DNA from: an uncultured Eggerthellaceae bacterium | GTDB lineage: Bacteria > Actinomycetota > Coriobacteriia > Coriobacteriales > Eggerthellaceae | NCBI GenBank assembly: GCA_946618265.1 | Contig: CAMOLA010000007.1 | Span: 1 to 49,410 of the forward strand | DNA length: 49,410 nt | Direction of reading: 5' to 3' | Part shown: positions 18,886 to 29,117 of the stretch, piece after piece | Layout of the letters: the number at the start of each line of letters is the position of its first letter | Position numbering within the stretch: the stretch's first letter is position 1 | Translations under genes and position numbers: made by a program | Notes under the pieces: generated by a model | The model's database searches: none | What the model saw: the letters and a program-made list of their open reading frames with translations, nothing else | What the model was told of the DNA's origin: nothing

Positions 18886-19860
18886 ATGCTGATATCGGTC
18901 GTCATACCGTGCTACTACTCGGAAGCCACGATCGGCAAGGTCGTGCGGCTGACGCGCGACGAACTGGTCGGCGGCGGGTACGACTACGAGTTCGTGCTCG
19001 TCAACGACGGGTCGAAAGACGGCACGTTCGCGCAGATCCAACAGCTGTGCGCGGAGGACCCGCAGGTGGTCGGCATCGACTGCGCGAAGAACCTCGGGCA
19101 ACATGCGGCCATCATGGCGGGGCTGGCGCACGCGACGGGCGATGCCGTCATGGTCATGGACGACGACATGCAAACGCATCCCTCCCAATGCCTCAAGCTC
19201 GTGGACGCGCTGGCGGCCCACGACGAGGTCGACGTCGTGTTCGCGGAATGGCCCGAGCACAAAGAGGCGCTCTGGCGCCGTGCGGGTTCGGATTTCGCGG
19301 CATGGTCGACGCGCATCATGACGAAGCGCCCGAAGGAGATCTACTCGTCGAACTTCTTCGTGCTGCGCGACTACATCCGCGACGAGGTCGTGCGCTACAC
19401 CGGTCCCTACCCGTACGTGCAGGGACTGCTGTTCCGATCCACGCACAACATGATGAACGTCGAGGTCGAGCACTTCGAGCGCGAGGTGGGCACGTCCGGT
19501 TACACGCTGAAGGCGCTCATCCGGCTGTGGGCCAACGTGCTGGGCTTTTCCATGCTGCCGTTGCGCGTAGCATCGGTGCTCGGCGCCGTCATCGGCGTCG
19601 TCGGCATCGTCAGCGCCATCGGCGTCATCGTGGCGCGTGCGATGGATCCCACGATGGCCATGGGCTGGCCGTCCACGATGGCGGCCCTGCTCACGTGTTC
19701 GGGGCTCATCCTGCTGTTCATGGGCATAACGGGCGAGTACATCGGCCGCTTGTACATGACGGCCAACAACGCGCCGCAGTTCGTACTGCGTCGCGTGATC
19801 GACAACCGCGAGCAAGACGCGACAAGGGGGTCAGACCCCTTTGTCACATCTGCGAACTAG
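18886..19860 (+). CDS. GtrB/ArnC-like glycosyltransferase with read-in palindrome tail
   Basis: A 324-residue family 2 transferase: ISVVIPCYYSEATIG, FVLVNDGSKDG and VMDDDMQTHP (metal site) in the GT-A part, then two helices at about 225-290. This is the form that loads a sugar on undecaprenyl phosphate. AGGGGAGGA ends 12 bases before the ATG; longer in-frame starts upstream lie in the promoter region. The last codons ([12 protein letters not shown]) are encoded by a copy of the G-rich palindrome family at 19821-19845, so the native C-terminus was probably different. It begins an apparent operon with an ATP-grasp protein and two small SMR-type transporter subunits, the usual flippase for such lipids. 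Confidence 0.85.
   Translation: MLISVVIPCYYSEATIGKVVRLTRDELVGGGYDYEFVLVNDGSKDGTFAQIQQLCAEDPQVVGIDCAKNLGQHAAIMAGLAHATGDAVMVMDDDMQTHPSQCLKLVDALAAHDEVDVVFAEWPEHKEALWRRAGSDFAAWSTRIMTKRPKEIYSSNFFVLRDYIRDEVVRYTGPYPYVQGLLFRSTHNMMNVEVEHFEREVGTSGYTLKALIRLWANVLGFSMLPLRVASVLGAVIGVVGIVSAIGVIVARAMDPTMAMGWPSTMAALLTCSGLILLFMGITGEYIGRLYMTANNAPQFVLRRVIDNREQDATRGSDPFVTSAN
19821..19845. repeat. G-rich palindrome, GGTCAGACC type, inside a coding end
   Basis: GACAAGGGGGTC, a single central A, then GACCCCTTTGTC, with one mismatch between arms. Its arms match the copies at 23059-23091 and 32322-32352. It supplies the last codons of the glycosyltransferase at 18886. Confidence 0.85.
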
Positions 19861-19877
19861 TGGAACGGAACGACGGC

Positions 19878-21149
19878 ATGCAACATAGGCTTCTGGTACT
19901 CGGCTCGATGGACGAGTTCGTCGAGCTGGTCAAACACGCGCAGAGCCGCGGGATCTACGTTATCTCGTGCGATGGCTACGAAGGCGGCAAGGCCAAGGCC
20001 GTCGCCGACGCCGGATTCAAGGTCGACGTGCGCGACGTCGACGCGATCGCGCAATTGTGCAAGGACCAGCAGGTCGACGGCATCATTACGTCGTTTTCGG
20101 ACCTGATGGCCGAATGCATGGTCAAGATCGCCGATGCGACGGGGCTTTCCTGTTACGCGAAGCCCGACCGGTTCCGCTACCTGCGCGAGAAGCCGCTGAT
20201 GAAGCAGATGTTCGCCGAACTCGACGTGCCCTGCGCGAGCACGGTGCGTGTGCGGCGCGACTCGATTGCCGAAGATATCGCGCCAATTGGGTTTCCCTGC
20301 GTGGTCAAGCCCGCCAACGGATACGGCTCGCGCGGCATCTACGTGCTCGATTCGGCCGAAGAGGTGGCCGAGCGCTTCGACGAGATCGCCTCGTATTCGG
20401 CGTTCGACTACATCCTGGCCGAGACGTACATGGCCGGCTACGAATTCAACATGATGAACTGGCTTGTCGATGGGCGCGCACATACGCTCGGGCTCGCCGA
20501 CCGCGAGAAGACGTTTGAGGTGCCGCGTGCCGTGCCGCACGTCAGCCGCAACGCGTATCCGAGCCGGTTCATCGACGAGGTGTACGACGAAGCGCGTGCC
20601 ATCGTCGAAAAAGTGGCAGCCTACGTGGGCATCTCGACGGGCCCCATCTCGATGCAGTTCTTCTGGTCGCCCGATGAGGGCATCCGCGTCTGCGAGGTCG
20701 CCGGACGCCTGTTCGGCTACGAGCACGAGCTCGTTACCATCGCGAGCGGCTTTTCCATCGAGAAGCTGCTGGTCGACTACGTTTACGATCAGGACGCCAT
20801 GAGGCGCGACCTGGAGGCGCACGACCCGCATTTCACCAAGTGCAGCGCCGTGGTGTACTTCCATGGGCATGAGCGCGAAATCGGCGACTTGTCGGTGGCG
20901 CGGGCCGCCGTCGACAGGCCCGGCGTGGTCGATACCGTCATCTACTACAGCGAAGGCCAGACCGTGCGCCATGGGGTGGGGGCCATGCCCTACGTGTTGC
21001 GCAGCTACATCGAGGCCGACACGCGCGAGGGTCTCGATGCACTGAGCGCCGAGCTGTACCGCGACGTGCGCGTCCCCGATGTGGATGGCGACGATCTGCT
21101 GTATACCAACCGCATGATCGATTACGATGGCCCCGTGCCGGGGCTCTAG
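19878..21149 (+). CDS. ATP-grasp ligase
   Basis: A 423-residue ATP-grasp protein. The N-terminal Rossmann-like part (LLVLGSMDEFVELVKHAQSRGIYVISCD) is followed by the ATP-grasp domain: FPCVVKPANGYGSRGIYVLDS carries the nucleotide-binding lysine and glycine-rich loop, then ILAETYMAGYEFNMMNW, and ISMQFFWSPDEGIRVCEVAGRLFGYEH, where metal-binding acidic residues are expected. Members join a carboxylate to an amine through an acyl-phosphate. The ATG at 19878 has a GGAACGGA-like site; a GTG at 19860 overlapping the previous stop lacks one. Lying between a GtrB-like transferase and its presumed flippase, it may attach an amino acid or similar group to the sugar or lipid. That role is inference. Confidence 0.8.
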   Translation: MQHRLLVLGSMDEFVELVKHAQSRGIYVISCDGYEGGKAKAVADAGFKVDVRDVDAIAQLCKDQQVDGIITSFSDLMAECMVKIADATGLSCYAKPDRFRYLREKPLMKQMFAELDVPCASTVRVRRDSIAEDIAPIGFPCVVKPANGYGSRGIYVLDSAEEVAERFDEIASYSAFDYILAETYMAGYEFNMMNWLVDGRAHTLGLADREKTFEVPRAVPHVSRNAYPSRFIDEVYDEARAIVEKVAAYVGISTGPISMQFFWSPDEGIRVCEVAGRLFGYEHELVTIASGFSIEKLLVDYVYDQDAMRRDLEAHDPHFTKCSAVVYFHGHEREIGDLSVARAAVDRPGVVDTVIYYSEGQTVRHGVGAMPYVLRSYIEADTREGLDALSAELYRDVRVPDVDGDDLLYTNRMIDYDGPVPGL

Positions 21150-21216
21150 CGCGGGATAGCGCGTTTTTTCTGGCGGGGACACCGTCGAGCTGTCAGGAAG
21201 CGGATCGGGGAGGAAC

Positions 21217-21699
21217 GTGGAAGAGCAAGCGAAAGTGAAACGGGTGAACAGCCGGGCGTTGGTGCTCATCGCACTGCACGTGCTGCTGTTCTTCTACTCG
21301 TTCTCGGGATTCACCAGCAAGTTCGCGGGGCAGCAGCCCACGATGAGCTTCGGATTCTTCGCCTGGTACGGCGCAATGCTCGCGGTGCTCGCGGTGTATG
21401 CGCTGGGGTGGCAGCAGATCCTGAAACGCCTTCCGCTCACCGTGGCCTTCGCCAACAAGGCCGTTACCGTGATCTGGGGCATCGTGTGGGGCGTGCTGCT
21501 GTTTCACGAGACCGTCACGTTGCCCATGGTGATAGGTGGCATCATCGTCATCGCGGGTATCGTGCTGTTCGCAATCGCCGACGGTGACGAGCGGAAGGCC
21601 GAAGCGGAGCGCGCAGCTGTGGCGAAGGGGTCCCAGCCTGCCGTTTTGGGCGATGGCGAAGAGATCCCGCAAAACGACGAGGCGGGTGATCGCCAATGA
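21217..21699 (+). CDS. Small EamA/SMR-type transporter subunit, ArnE-like
   Basis: A 160-residue protein with four helices in residues about 11-120 (LIALHVLLFFYSFSGFTSKFAG, then the AWYGAMLAVLAVYALGW, AFANKAVTVIWGIVWGVLLF and VIGGIIVIAGIVLFAIA segments) and a soluble acidic tail. It belongs to the drug/metabolite transporter superfamily and resembles ArnE-type subunits that flip undecaprenyl-phosphate amino sugars. The GTG start follows GGGGAGGAAC. Its stop overlaps the start of the next subunit as ATGA, so the pair is translationally coupled and probably forms a heterodimer. A decayed fragment of a close relative lies at 13165-13259. Confidence 0.8.
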   Translation: MEEQAKVKRVNSRALVLIALHVLLFFYSFSGFTSKFAGQQPTMSFGFFAWYGAMLAVLAVYALGWQQILKRLPLTVAFANKAVTVIWGIVWGVLLFHETVTLPMVIGGIIVIAGIVLFAIADGDERKAEAERAAVAKGSQPAVLGDGEEIPQNDEAGDRQ

Positions 21700-22040
21700 C
21701 GCTCTACATCGGCGTGTTCCTCTTTGGCGTGTTCATCAGCGCCGTTTCGCAGGTGCTGCTGAAGAAGGCGGCCCAGCGCGATTATGGCAGCATCATCAAG
21801 GAGTACCTCAACCCACGGGTTATCATCGCCTACACGTTTTTCCTGCTGGCCACGCTCATGACGATTTACGCGTACAAGGGCATTCCGCTGTCGTATGGGC
21901 CCGTGCTCGAGACGACAAGTTACCTGTTCGTCACGTTCTTCGGCGTCACCATCTTCCACGAGAAGATGGGCCCCAAGAAAATCGTCGCCCTCGTGCTCAT
22001 CATCGTGGGCATCTTGGTCTATTCGCTCGGCGTGGGCTAG
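21696..22040 (+). CDS. Small EamA/SMR-type transporter subunit, ArnF-like
   Basis: A 114-residue, four-helix SMR-type protein: LYIGVFLFGVFISAVSQVLLKKA, then VIIAYTFFLLATLMTIYAYK, GPVLETTSYLFVTFFGVTIF, and IVALVLIIVGILVYSLG. The Q-x2-LKKA at the end of helix 1 and the F-HEKM loop are typical of the EamA/ArnF group. Its ATGA overlap with the upstream subunit indicates a fixed stoichiometric pair. With the GtrB-like transferase upstream, the expected job is moving an undecaprenyl-phosphate-linked sugar to the outer membrane face. Confidence 0.8.
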   Translation: MTLYIGVFLFGVFISAVSQVLLKKAAQRDYGSIIKEYLNPRVIIAYTFFLLATLMTIYAYKGIPLSYGPVLETTSYLFVTFFGVTIFHEKMGPKKIVALVLIIVGILVYSLGVG

Positions 22041-22118
22041 CTCCTGGCGCCTCGTCGGCATCCCTGCTGGGGAGACGCTGGCGAAACGGCTGGACGTGCT
22101 AGATTAGGTCGTTTCGGG

Positions 22119-22124
22119 TACAAT
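22119..22124 (+). promoter_or_regulatory. -10 element TACAAT before rmlA
   Basis: TTTCGGGTACAATG, 34 bases before the rmlA ATG, repeats the motif seen before 18886 and 44657. No good -35 is visible at 17 bases. Confidence 0.45.
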
Positions 22125-22158
22125 GACGGCATTGCAGGATGCGAGCGGAAGGGCGCAT

Positions 22159-24109
<1,951 letters not shown>

Positions 24110-24111
24110 GG

Positions 24112-24156
24112 GGAGGCAACGGGCGCACGTTGTTGTGCGCCGTTCAAGGTGCCTCC
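24112..24156. repeat. Intergenic hairpin between rmlB and the flippase gene
   Basis: GGAGGCA pairs with TGCCTCC, and inside it AACGGGCGCAC pairs with GTGCGCCGTT (one bulged G). No T-run follows. It may protect or process the mRNA. A TACGAT at 24169-24174 in a GGGGTACGATAC context is a possible -10 for the next gene. Confidence 0.55.
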
Positions 24157-24221
24157 ACAACGTTGGGGTACGATACGAGCTTGATTGACGTGCGACTGAC
24201 GGAGAAAGTTCGGGATAAGCG

Positions 24222-25739
24222 TTGAGCAAGCGGAAAAGCGGAGCGATAGCCTCGTATGCCTACACGATCTGCCAGATGGTGGTGGGGCTTATCTACGTGC
24301 CGCTTCTGTTGCAGGGCATCGGCCGCGCGGAATACGGCCTGTACCAGTTCATCGGCTCGATTATCGCCTACATGGCCATCGTCAACACCACGCTCGGATC
24401 GGGCGTGTCGCGGTTTTACTGCAAATACTACGCAGAAGGCGACGAAGACGGCATGGCCAATACGCTGGCCATCGCCACGCGCGCGATTCGCCTGGTCAGC
24501 GTCGCGAGCGTGTTCGTGGGCGCCGTCTGCATGGTGCTCGTGCGGCTGATTTACGTCGATTCGTTCACGGCCTGGGAGCTTGATGAGAGCTGCATGCTGC
24601 TCGGCGTGCTCGTGGTCAACCTCATGGTCACGATGAGCAACACGGTGTCCGCGTCGGTGATCAACGCGCACGAGGACTTCGTGTTCCTCAAGCTCACGCA
24701 GCTCGCGGTCATCGTGGCGCAACCCATCGTAGTGGTCATCTGCATCCAATGGTGGCCTTGTGCGCTCACCGTATGCATCGTCCAGCTCGTGCTCAACTTC
24801 GCGCTGCGCATGGTGCAGCACCATTACGCCAAGACGAAGCTGGCCATGGACACGCGGCTGCGGCACATGGACCGCCAGCTGCAACGCGACTTGTTCCGCT
24901 TTACGGGCGGCGTCATCCTGGGAGTCATCGCCGACGAGATCTTCTGGCGCACCGACCAGCTCATCCTGGGATACCTGTACGGCACCGAGACGGTCGCGGT
25001 CTACGCGGTCGGCTCGCAGATCTGCATGACGTACATGCCGCTCGGAGCTGCGGTTGCCTCGGTGTTCATGCCCAAGATCTCGCGGCTCATGAACGAGGAC
25101 GACCATCTGCGCAAGATATCCGAGCTGTTCGCGCGCGTTTCGCGTCTTTCGGCATATCCGCTGTTGCTCGTGTTGACGGGATTCATCATCTTCGGTCGCG
25201 ATTTCATACGCTTGTGGGCGGGGGATGGCTTCGAGGACGCGTACTGGGTGGCCGTCGTCATCATGGTGCCCTATACCGTGGACATCATGCAATCCATCGG
25301 CATCGTCATTCTGCAGGTCATGGACAAGTACGGGTTTCGCGGTCGGATGTACCTCGTTGCGGCCATCATCAACGTGGGGCTGACCATCGTGTTGGCCCAG
25401 CGCTTCGGAAGCATCGGCGCGGCGGCGGCCACAGGCATCACGATTTTCATTGTGAGCGACATCCTGGTCAACTTCTATTACGCTCGAGCCGCTCAGTTGG
25501 ATATGGGTCTGTTTTGGCGCGAGAACCTGCGCTTTCTCGTGCCCATCGTGCCGCTGTGCATCGCGGGCGCGTTCGCATGGGGCGCCGTGGCGTCGGCCGT
25601 GAGCGTGGGCTGGGGTGCGCTTGTCGTGGGTATCTTGGTCTATACGGCCGCATTCGGCGTCTACGTCCTCGCGCTCTGCGCCAACTCCTACGAACGCGGC
25701 CTGGCGAAAAGCCTTATCGGGAAAGTGCTGCGCCGATAA
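24222..25739 (+). CDS. Wzx-type polysaccharide flippase
   Basis: A 505-residue membrane protein with about 12-14 helices over its whole length, starting IASYAYTICQMVVGLIYVPLLLQGIG and GRAEYGLYQFIGSIIAYMA. It belongs to the MOP superfamily (Wzx/RfbX-like), which moves undecaprenyl-diphosphate-linked repeat units across the membrane. FWRTDQLILGYLYGTETVAVYAVGSQ is a typical middle segment. The TTG start at 24222 has only a weak ribosome site. It closes the rml group and would export the oligosaccharide that the group helps make. The substrate cannot be inferred. Confidence 0.85.
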   Translation: MSKRKSGAIASYAYTICQMVVGLIYVPLLLQGIGRAEYGLYQFIGSIIAYMAIVNTTLGSGVSRFYCKYYAEGDEDGMANTLAIATRAIRLVSVASVFVGAVCMVLVRLIYVDSFTAWELDESCMLLGVLVVNLMVTMSNTVSASVINAHEDFVFLKLTQLAVIVAQPIVVVICIQWWPCALTVCIVQLVLNFALRMVQHHYAKTKLAMDTRLRHMDRQLQRDLFRFTGGVILGVIADEIFWRTDQLILGYLYGTETVAVYAVGSQICMTYMPLGAAVASVFMPKISRLMNEDDHLRKISELFARVSRLSAYPLLLVLTGFIIFGRDFIRLWAGDGFEDAYWVAVVIMVPYTVDIMQSIGIVILQVMDKYGFRGRMYLVAAIINVGLTIVLAQRFGSIGAAAATGITIFIVSDILVNFYYARAAQLDMGLFWRENLRFLVPIVPLCIAGAFAWGAVASAVSVGWGALVVGILVYTAAFGVYVLALCANSYERGLAKSLIGKVLRR

Positions 25740-25780
25740 CCTGAAATACTGAAAACCCGCCCAGGACAACTGTTTCATAC

Positions 25781-25809
25781 TGACCGAAAGGGAGACTCCC
25801 TTTCGGTCA
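25781..25809. repeat. G-rich palindrome, GAGTCTC type
   Basis: TGACCGAAAGGGAG, a central A, then the exact complement. A truncated half-copy (TGACCGTTGGGGAG) follows at once at 25811-25824. Confidence 0.9.
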
Positions 25810-25828
25810 CTGACCGTTGGGGAGATAA

Positions 25829-25861
25829 CGTCATAAAAAGGGACTGTCCCCTTTTATGACG
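25829..25861. repeat. G-rich palindrome, GACTGTC type
   Basis: CGTCATAAAAAGGGAC, a central T, then the complement with one mismatch. It lies between the convergent ends of the flippase and LCP genes together with the preceding palindrome. Confidence 0.85.
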
Positions 25862-25919
25862 ACCGAAGGTGCAATGACCGCTAGAATCCGCCCTGGAGAC
25901 GTGTTTCGGTATTTCAGGG

Positions 25920-27299
25920 CTAGCCGTAATAATACTGCTGGGCCATCGACGTGGCGAAATCGGGTTGGTCGGTGACTTCGGTCCACGGGGTCTCGGTGGA
26001 TTCGAAGTCGAAATCGACGTCGCTGGGATCTTTGCCCGCATCTACCGTTTCCGTCACCTTTTTCCAGCCTTCGGGATTGAGGAAGCACAGCCACTTGCCG
26101 ACGGTGGCCTTGTTCTTGTCGCCGTTGGTCGGGCCGCTGGTCGAGTACATCGTCGTCTTGCCGTCCGACATGTCGCGCGCGAGCGAGACCGCGTCGAGCG
26201 TCTTGTAGTCCGTGTCGACGTAGTTCGCTATCTGGAGGACGGTGTCGGGAAGGGACGTGACAGGCCGCGAGAGCACCTTGTTGATGATCGCGGAAAGCAG
26301 CTGGCGTACGTTGCCCTGCCGGTGGGCGTCCTGGTTGTTCTCGAATTCGTGGCGCGCGCGGGCGAAGATCTGGGCCTGCTCGCCGGTGAGCGTCTGGCGG
26401 CCTTCGGGGACTGTGACGGTCTTGTGGTCCGTCGTCTCGTACGTCAGCTCGACGGGCACGTCGACGGTGACGCCGCCCAGGTAGTCGACGATCGCTTCGA
26501 GACCCGAGATGCGCACCTCGGCATAGTGGTTCACGGGCAGGCCGGTGAGGTTCATGACGGCCTCGATGGCCCCAGCTGCGCCATCGTGGTTGAACATCTC
26601 GTTGATTTTCACATACGAGCCGTCGGGCAGCTGATAGGGCGTGTCGCGCGGGATGGACAGCATCGTGACGACGTTCTTGTCGCGGTCGATGCGCACGAGC
26701 ATCATGACGTCGGAACGCTCGTTGCCGCCCTTCTCGTCGCGGTGTTCGGCCGTATGCCCTTCGCGCGAGTCCGACCCCATGACCAGCACGTAGAACGGCT
26801 CACCCGGCGTTTCGGGGACGAGCACCCGCTCGAGTTCGCTCACGACTTCTGCATCGGGGGCCAGTTCGGCGTCGAGCGTATGCACGAACCACCAAGCGTA
26901 ACCTCCGCCTGCAAGCGCTATGACGAGCAGCACGCAGCCGATGATCGCGGCGATGCGCTTGCCGATGCGGTTGCGCTTGCGCACGCGCGAGATTTCGCGG
27001 TACACCTCCTGCGAATCGACCTCGTCGCCCGGTTTGGCATGCGACGGGCGCGCATGTGCAGGCGCGGCGTCCTCGCTTGCGCCGTTTATCTTCGCATGGG
27101 CGGGAACGGTCGGTTCGTTGGCTTTCGGGTCCGCGCGGCGCTCGCTGTTGGCGGCGGAGGACCCATACAGGTTGCGGCTGTACCGGCTCGCGTCGTCGTC
27201 TGCGGAAAAAGGCGCGTGCGCACTGCCGTCTAGTTCGCCAAGGGGCATCTCGCGCAGATCTCCGGTGTTCTCGGGACCCGATGTTTCCTTGGCGTGCAT
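25920..27299 (-). CDS. LytR-CpsA-Psr (LCP) wall polymer ligase
   Basis: A 459-residue type II membrane protein. About 100 low-complexity cytoplasmic residues lead to a basic stretch (RVRKRNRIGKR), one helix at about 117-137, then an extracytoplasmic LCP domain. Conserved pieces are VLVMGSDSREGH, GGNERSDVMMLVRIDRDK and VTMLSIPRDTPYQLPDG, with the Asp/Arg residues that bind the pyrophosphate of lipid-linked polymer. LCP enzymes join wall teichoic acid, capsule or similar glycans to peptidoglycan. GAAAGGCAGC precedes the ATG. Placed among glycerophosphotransferases, a flippase and rml genes, it probably attaches this locus's polymer to the wall. Confidence 0.9.
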   Translation of the reverse strand: MHAKETSGPENTGDLREMPLGELDGSAHAPFSADDDASRYSRNLYGSSAANSERRADPKANEPTVPAHAKINGASEDAAPAHARPSHAKPGDEVDSQEVYREISRVRKRNRIGKRIAAIIGCVLLVIALAGGGYAWWFVHTLDAELAPDAEVVSELERVLVPETPGEPFYVLVMGSDSREGHTAEHRDEKGGNERSDVMMLVRIDRDKNVVTMLSIPRDTPYQLPDGSYVKINEMFNHDGAAGAIEAVMNLTGLPVNHYAEVRISGLEAIVDYLGGVTVDVPVELTYETTDHKTVTVPEGRQTLTGEQAQIFARARHEFENNQDAHRQGNVRQLLSAIINKVLSRPVTSLPDTVLQIANYVDTDYKTLDAVSLARDMSDGKTTMYSTSGPTNGDKNKATVGKWLCFLNPEGWKKVTETVDAGKDPSDVDFDFESTETPWTEVTDQPDFATSMAQQYYYG

Positions 27300-27637
27300 A
27301 TGGTGCGGAGCTGCCTTTCAAAGTAAGTCGATTTGCATAGTTCAAGTTATCCTAGCATTACAACAACCTGCAGGAATCGAAGTAGACAGTTTCTACAGGA
27401 AAATTCGAGTGAAGCAGCGCTTCCAAAGAGACCGAAAGGGAGTCTCCCTTTCGGTCTCTTTCGGTCTGCCGCGCGACTTGGAAGCGCTGCTCCACCGTTC
27501 GCTTTTCAAGCGAGAACGGAGCTTTGCTGTGCAGCCAAGGGGGCGATCTGCGAAACATCGATGCTAGGTAGTGATGTATCGCCGAGCGGTAGGGTATCAT
27601 AGGGACGGTTGGTTCGAGGAGGAACTGGACGGTTTCG
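27300..27637. other. Divergent intergenic region with nested palindrome and -10
   Basis: This lies between the LCP gene and the glycerophosphotransferase. It holds the nested inverted repeat at 27409-27495 and a possible -10, TATCAT at 27595-27600, for the rightward gene. No gene is visible. Confidence 0.5.
27409..27495. repeat. Nested inverted repeat around a GAGTCTC palindrome
   Basis: The core at 27426-27460 is a perfect palindrome with 17-base arms (AAGAGACCGAAAGGGAG, central T). It is enclosed by a second repeat: GTGAAGCAGCGCTTCCAA at 27409-27426 against 27478-27495 with one mismatch. An extra TTTCGGTCT copy lies between core and right outer arm. Confidence 0.85.
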
Positions 27638-28894
27638 ATGTTACGACGCATTGTGACGGGGGCATCCAAGCTCGCGTTCAACATACTCTACAAGGTGCAG
27701 CGCAAAAGCGAGCGCGCGTCCGAAATCGTGTTCCTCTCACGCAGGATCGATGCTCCCAGCTACGATTACGAGCAGCTCGGGCGTGAATTCGAGCGGCGCG
27801 GGTGGCGCGTCACCATGCACTTGAAGAAAGTGACGGGCGCCAACATGATCCCGTACGCCTTCCACGTGCTCGAGGAGATCAAGCTGCTGGGTCGCTGCAA
27901 GCTCGCGGTAATCGACCGGTATGATCCGGTGGTGTCGTTGCTTGATTTCGAGTGCGAGGCGGCAGGTGATGGCAAAGTTGCGGCGGGGAGGCAAGTCGCG
28001 GCAGATGGCGGCGCTCGCAAAGCGGCGGCGCACGCAAACGGCGAGGGCGCGCAAGGTTCGCAAAACGCCTTGGGGCGCGAGGTCCGCAACGTGGAGTTTC
28101 CCGACAAGCCCGTCATCCTGCAGATGTGGCATGCGTTCGGCGCGTTCAAAAAGTTCGGCTACCAGAGCGTCGACACGCCCGAGGGCCACAGCGCCGATTT
28201 TACCAGCTCGTATCGGATTCATCGCAATTATTCGTGGGTCATGTGCTCGGGCACGGGCGTGCGCGAGCAATTCGCCGAGGCGTTCTCGTGTCCGGTCGAG
28301 CGCGTGGTGGCGCTTGACAGGCCCGAGTACGACGAGCTTGCGGCGCTTGCCGCGCGGCGCAGTGCCCTGTCCCGCGAGGGCCGGCGCTTCAGCGTGCTCA
28401 TGGCGCCGACGCTGCGCATCAACAATGAATCGCAGCATCCATTCCGCGACCTGTACCGTGCGCGCGATAGTTTCGAAGAGCGCGTCGACGCGCAGGTGAA
28501 ATGGTCGTTCCATCCGCTCGAGGAGGGCATGCCAGCACCGGGCAACGTATCCGATGACCTGCTGGAATGCGATTGTGTGGTCACCGACTACTCGTCGATT
28601 GTCTACGAGGCGCACCTTCTGGGCGTACCTGTCGTGTTCTACGTTCCGGACATTGACGAGTATCGTGTATCGCCCGGTCTTAACACCGATCCGGTCCTCA
28701 CGTCGCCGGGGCTGTGCGCTCGTGCTCCGCAAGAGCTCGCCGCGATGCTGTGCCAGCTTGCGAAGGATCCCAGTGCTTACGATGCCGAGGCTCTCGCTCA
28801 GTTCGTGGGGAAGGCCTTCGATGTCGACGACGATCGTGCGGCAGGTTCGGCTGCGTCGCGCTTGGCTGATTTCCTGATTGGGCGCTGTCGATAA
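27638..28894 (+). CDS. CDP-glycerol glycerophosphotransferase family protein (TagB/TagF-like)
   Basis: A 418-residue GT-B-like enzyme. Residues about 1-100 form the first lobe. About 105-150 is an alanine/glycine-rich insertion. Then come ILQMWHAFGAFKKFG with the family's WH motif, the IHRNYSWVMCSG strand, MAPTLRIN, WSFHPLEEG, and CVVTDYSSIVYEAHLLGVPVVFYVPD, the nucleotide-binding end. Such enzymes prime or extend glycerol- or ribitol-phosphate wall polymers on the cytoplasmic face. The ATG at 27638 lies 14 bases after AGGAGGA, a long gap, but no better in-frame start is seen. It is a second enzyme of this type beside the fusion protein at 13268. Confidence 0.85.
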   Translation: MLRRIVTGASKLAFNILYKVQRKSERASEIVFLSRRIDAPSYDYEQLGREFERRGWRVTMHLKKVTGANMIPYAFHVLEEIKLLGRCKLAVIDRYDPVVSLLDFECEAAGDGKVAAGRQVAADGGARKAAAHANGEGAQGSQNALGREVRNVEFPDKPVILQMWHAFGAFKKFGYQSVDTPEGHSADFTSSYRIHRNYSWVMCSGTGVREQFAEAFSCPVERVVALDRPEYDELAALAARRSALSREGRRFSVLMAPTLRINNESQHPFRDLYRARDSFEERVDAQVKWSFHPLEEGMPAPGNVSDDLLECDCVVTDYSSIVYEAHLLGVPVVFYVPDIDEYRVSPGLNTDPVLTSPGLCARAPQELAAMLCQLAKDPSAYDAEALAQFVGKAFDVDDDRAAGSAASRLADFLIGRCR

Positions 28895-28928
28895 AAGAAA
28901 TAGTGTCACTTAGGCGGGTTTCGTCGAC

Positions 28929-28972
28929 GCGTCACTGACCATTGGGGGAGTCTCCCCAATGGTCAGTGACGC
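28929..28972. repeat. G-rich palindrome, GAGTCTC type
   Basis: GCGTCACTGACCATTGGGG pairs exactly over 19 bases with 28954-28972; the six-base centre is GAGTCT because one arm has an extra G. It follows the glycerophosphotransferase gene, with no T-run. Confidence 0.85.
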
Positions 28973-29049
28973 ATTACTCGGCATTTCTCAGTGCTAATCG
29001 TGGTCTGGTTCTGCTGTTTCAGTAGCAGATGTTCAAAATAATGAATGAC

Positions 29050-29089
29050 AAAACTACGATTGAACATTAAGATGTTCAATCGTAGTTTT
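29050..29089. terminator. 18-bp perfect hairpin before the LicC-LicA gene
   Basis: AAAACTACGATTGAACAT pairs exactly with 29072-29089 around TAAG, followed by ATTATTT. It could terminate the upstream transcript. It lies only 28 bases before the ATG at 29118 of a protein with an N-terminal winged helix, so it could instead be an operator. Confidence 0.65.
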
Positions 29090-29117
29090 ATTATTTAAAA
29101 ACTTGAACGGATGCTAT

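Noticed and set aside
21140..21175. Terminator after the ATP-grasp gene (GCGCG repeats followed by T6)
   Set aside because: The GCGCG words are direct rather than properly inverted, so no stable stem forms, and the following transporter gene appears to belong to the same operon.
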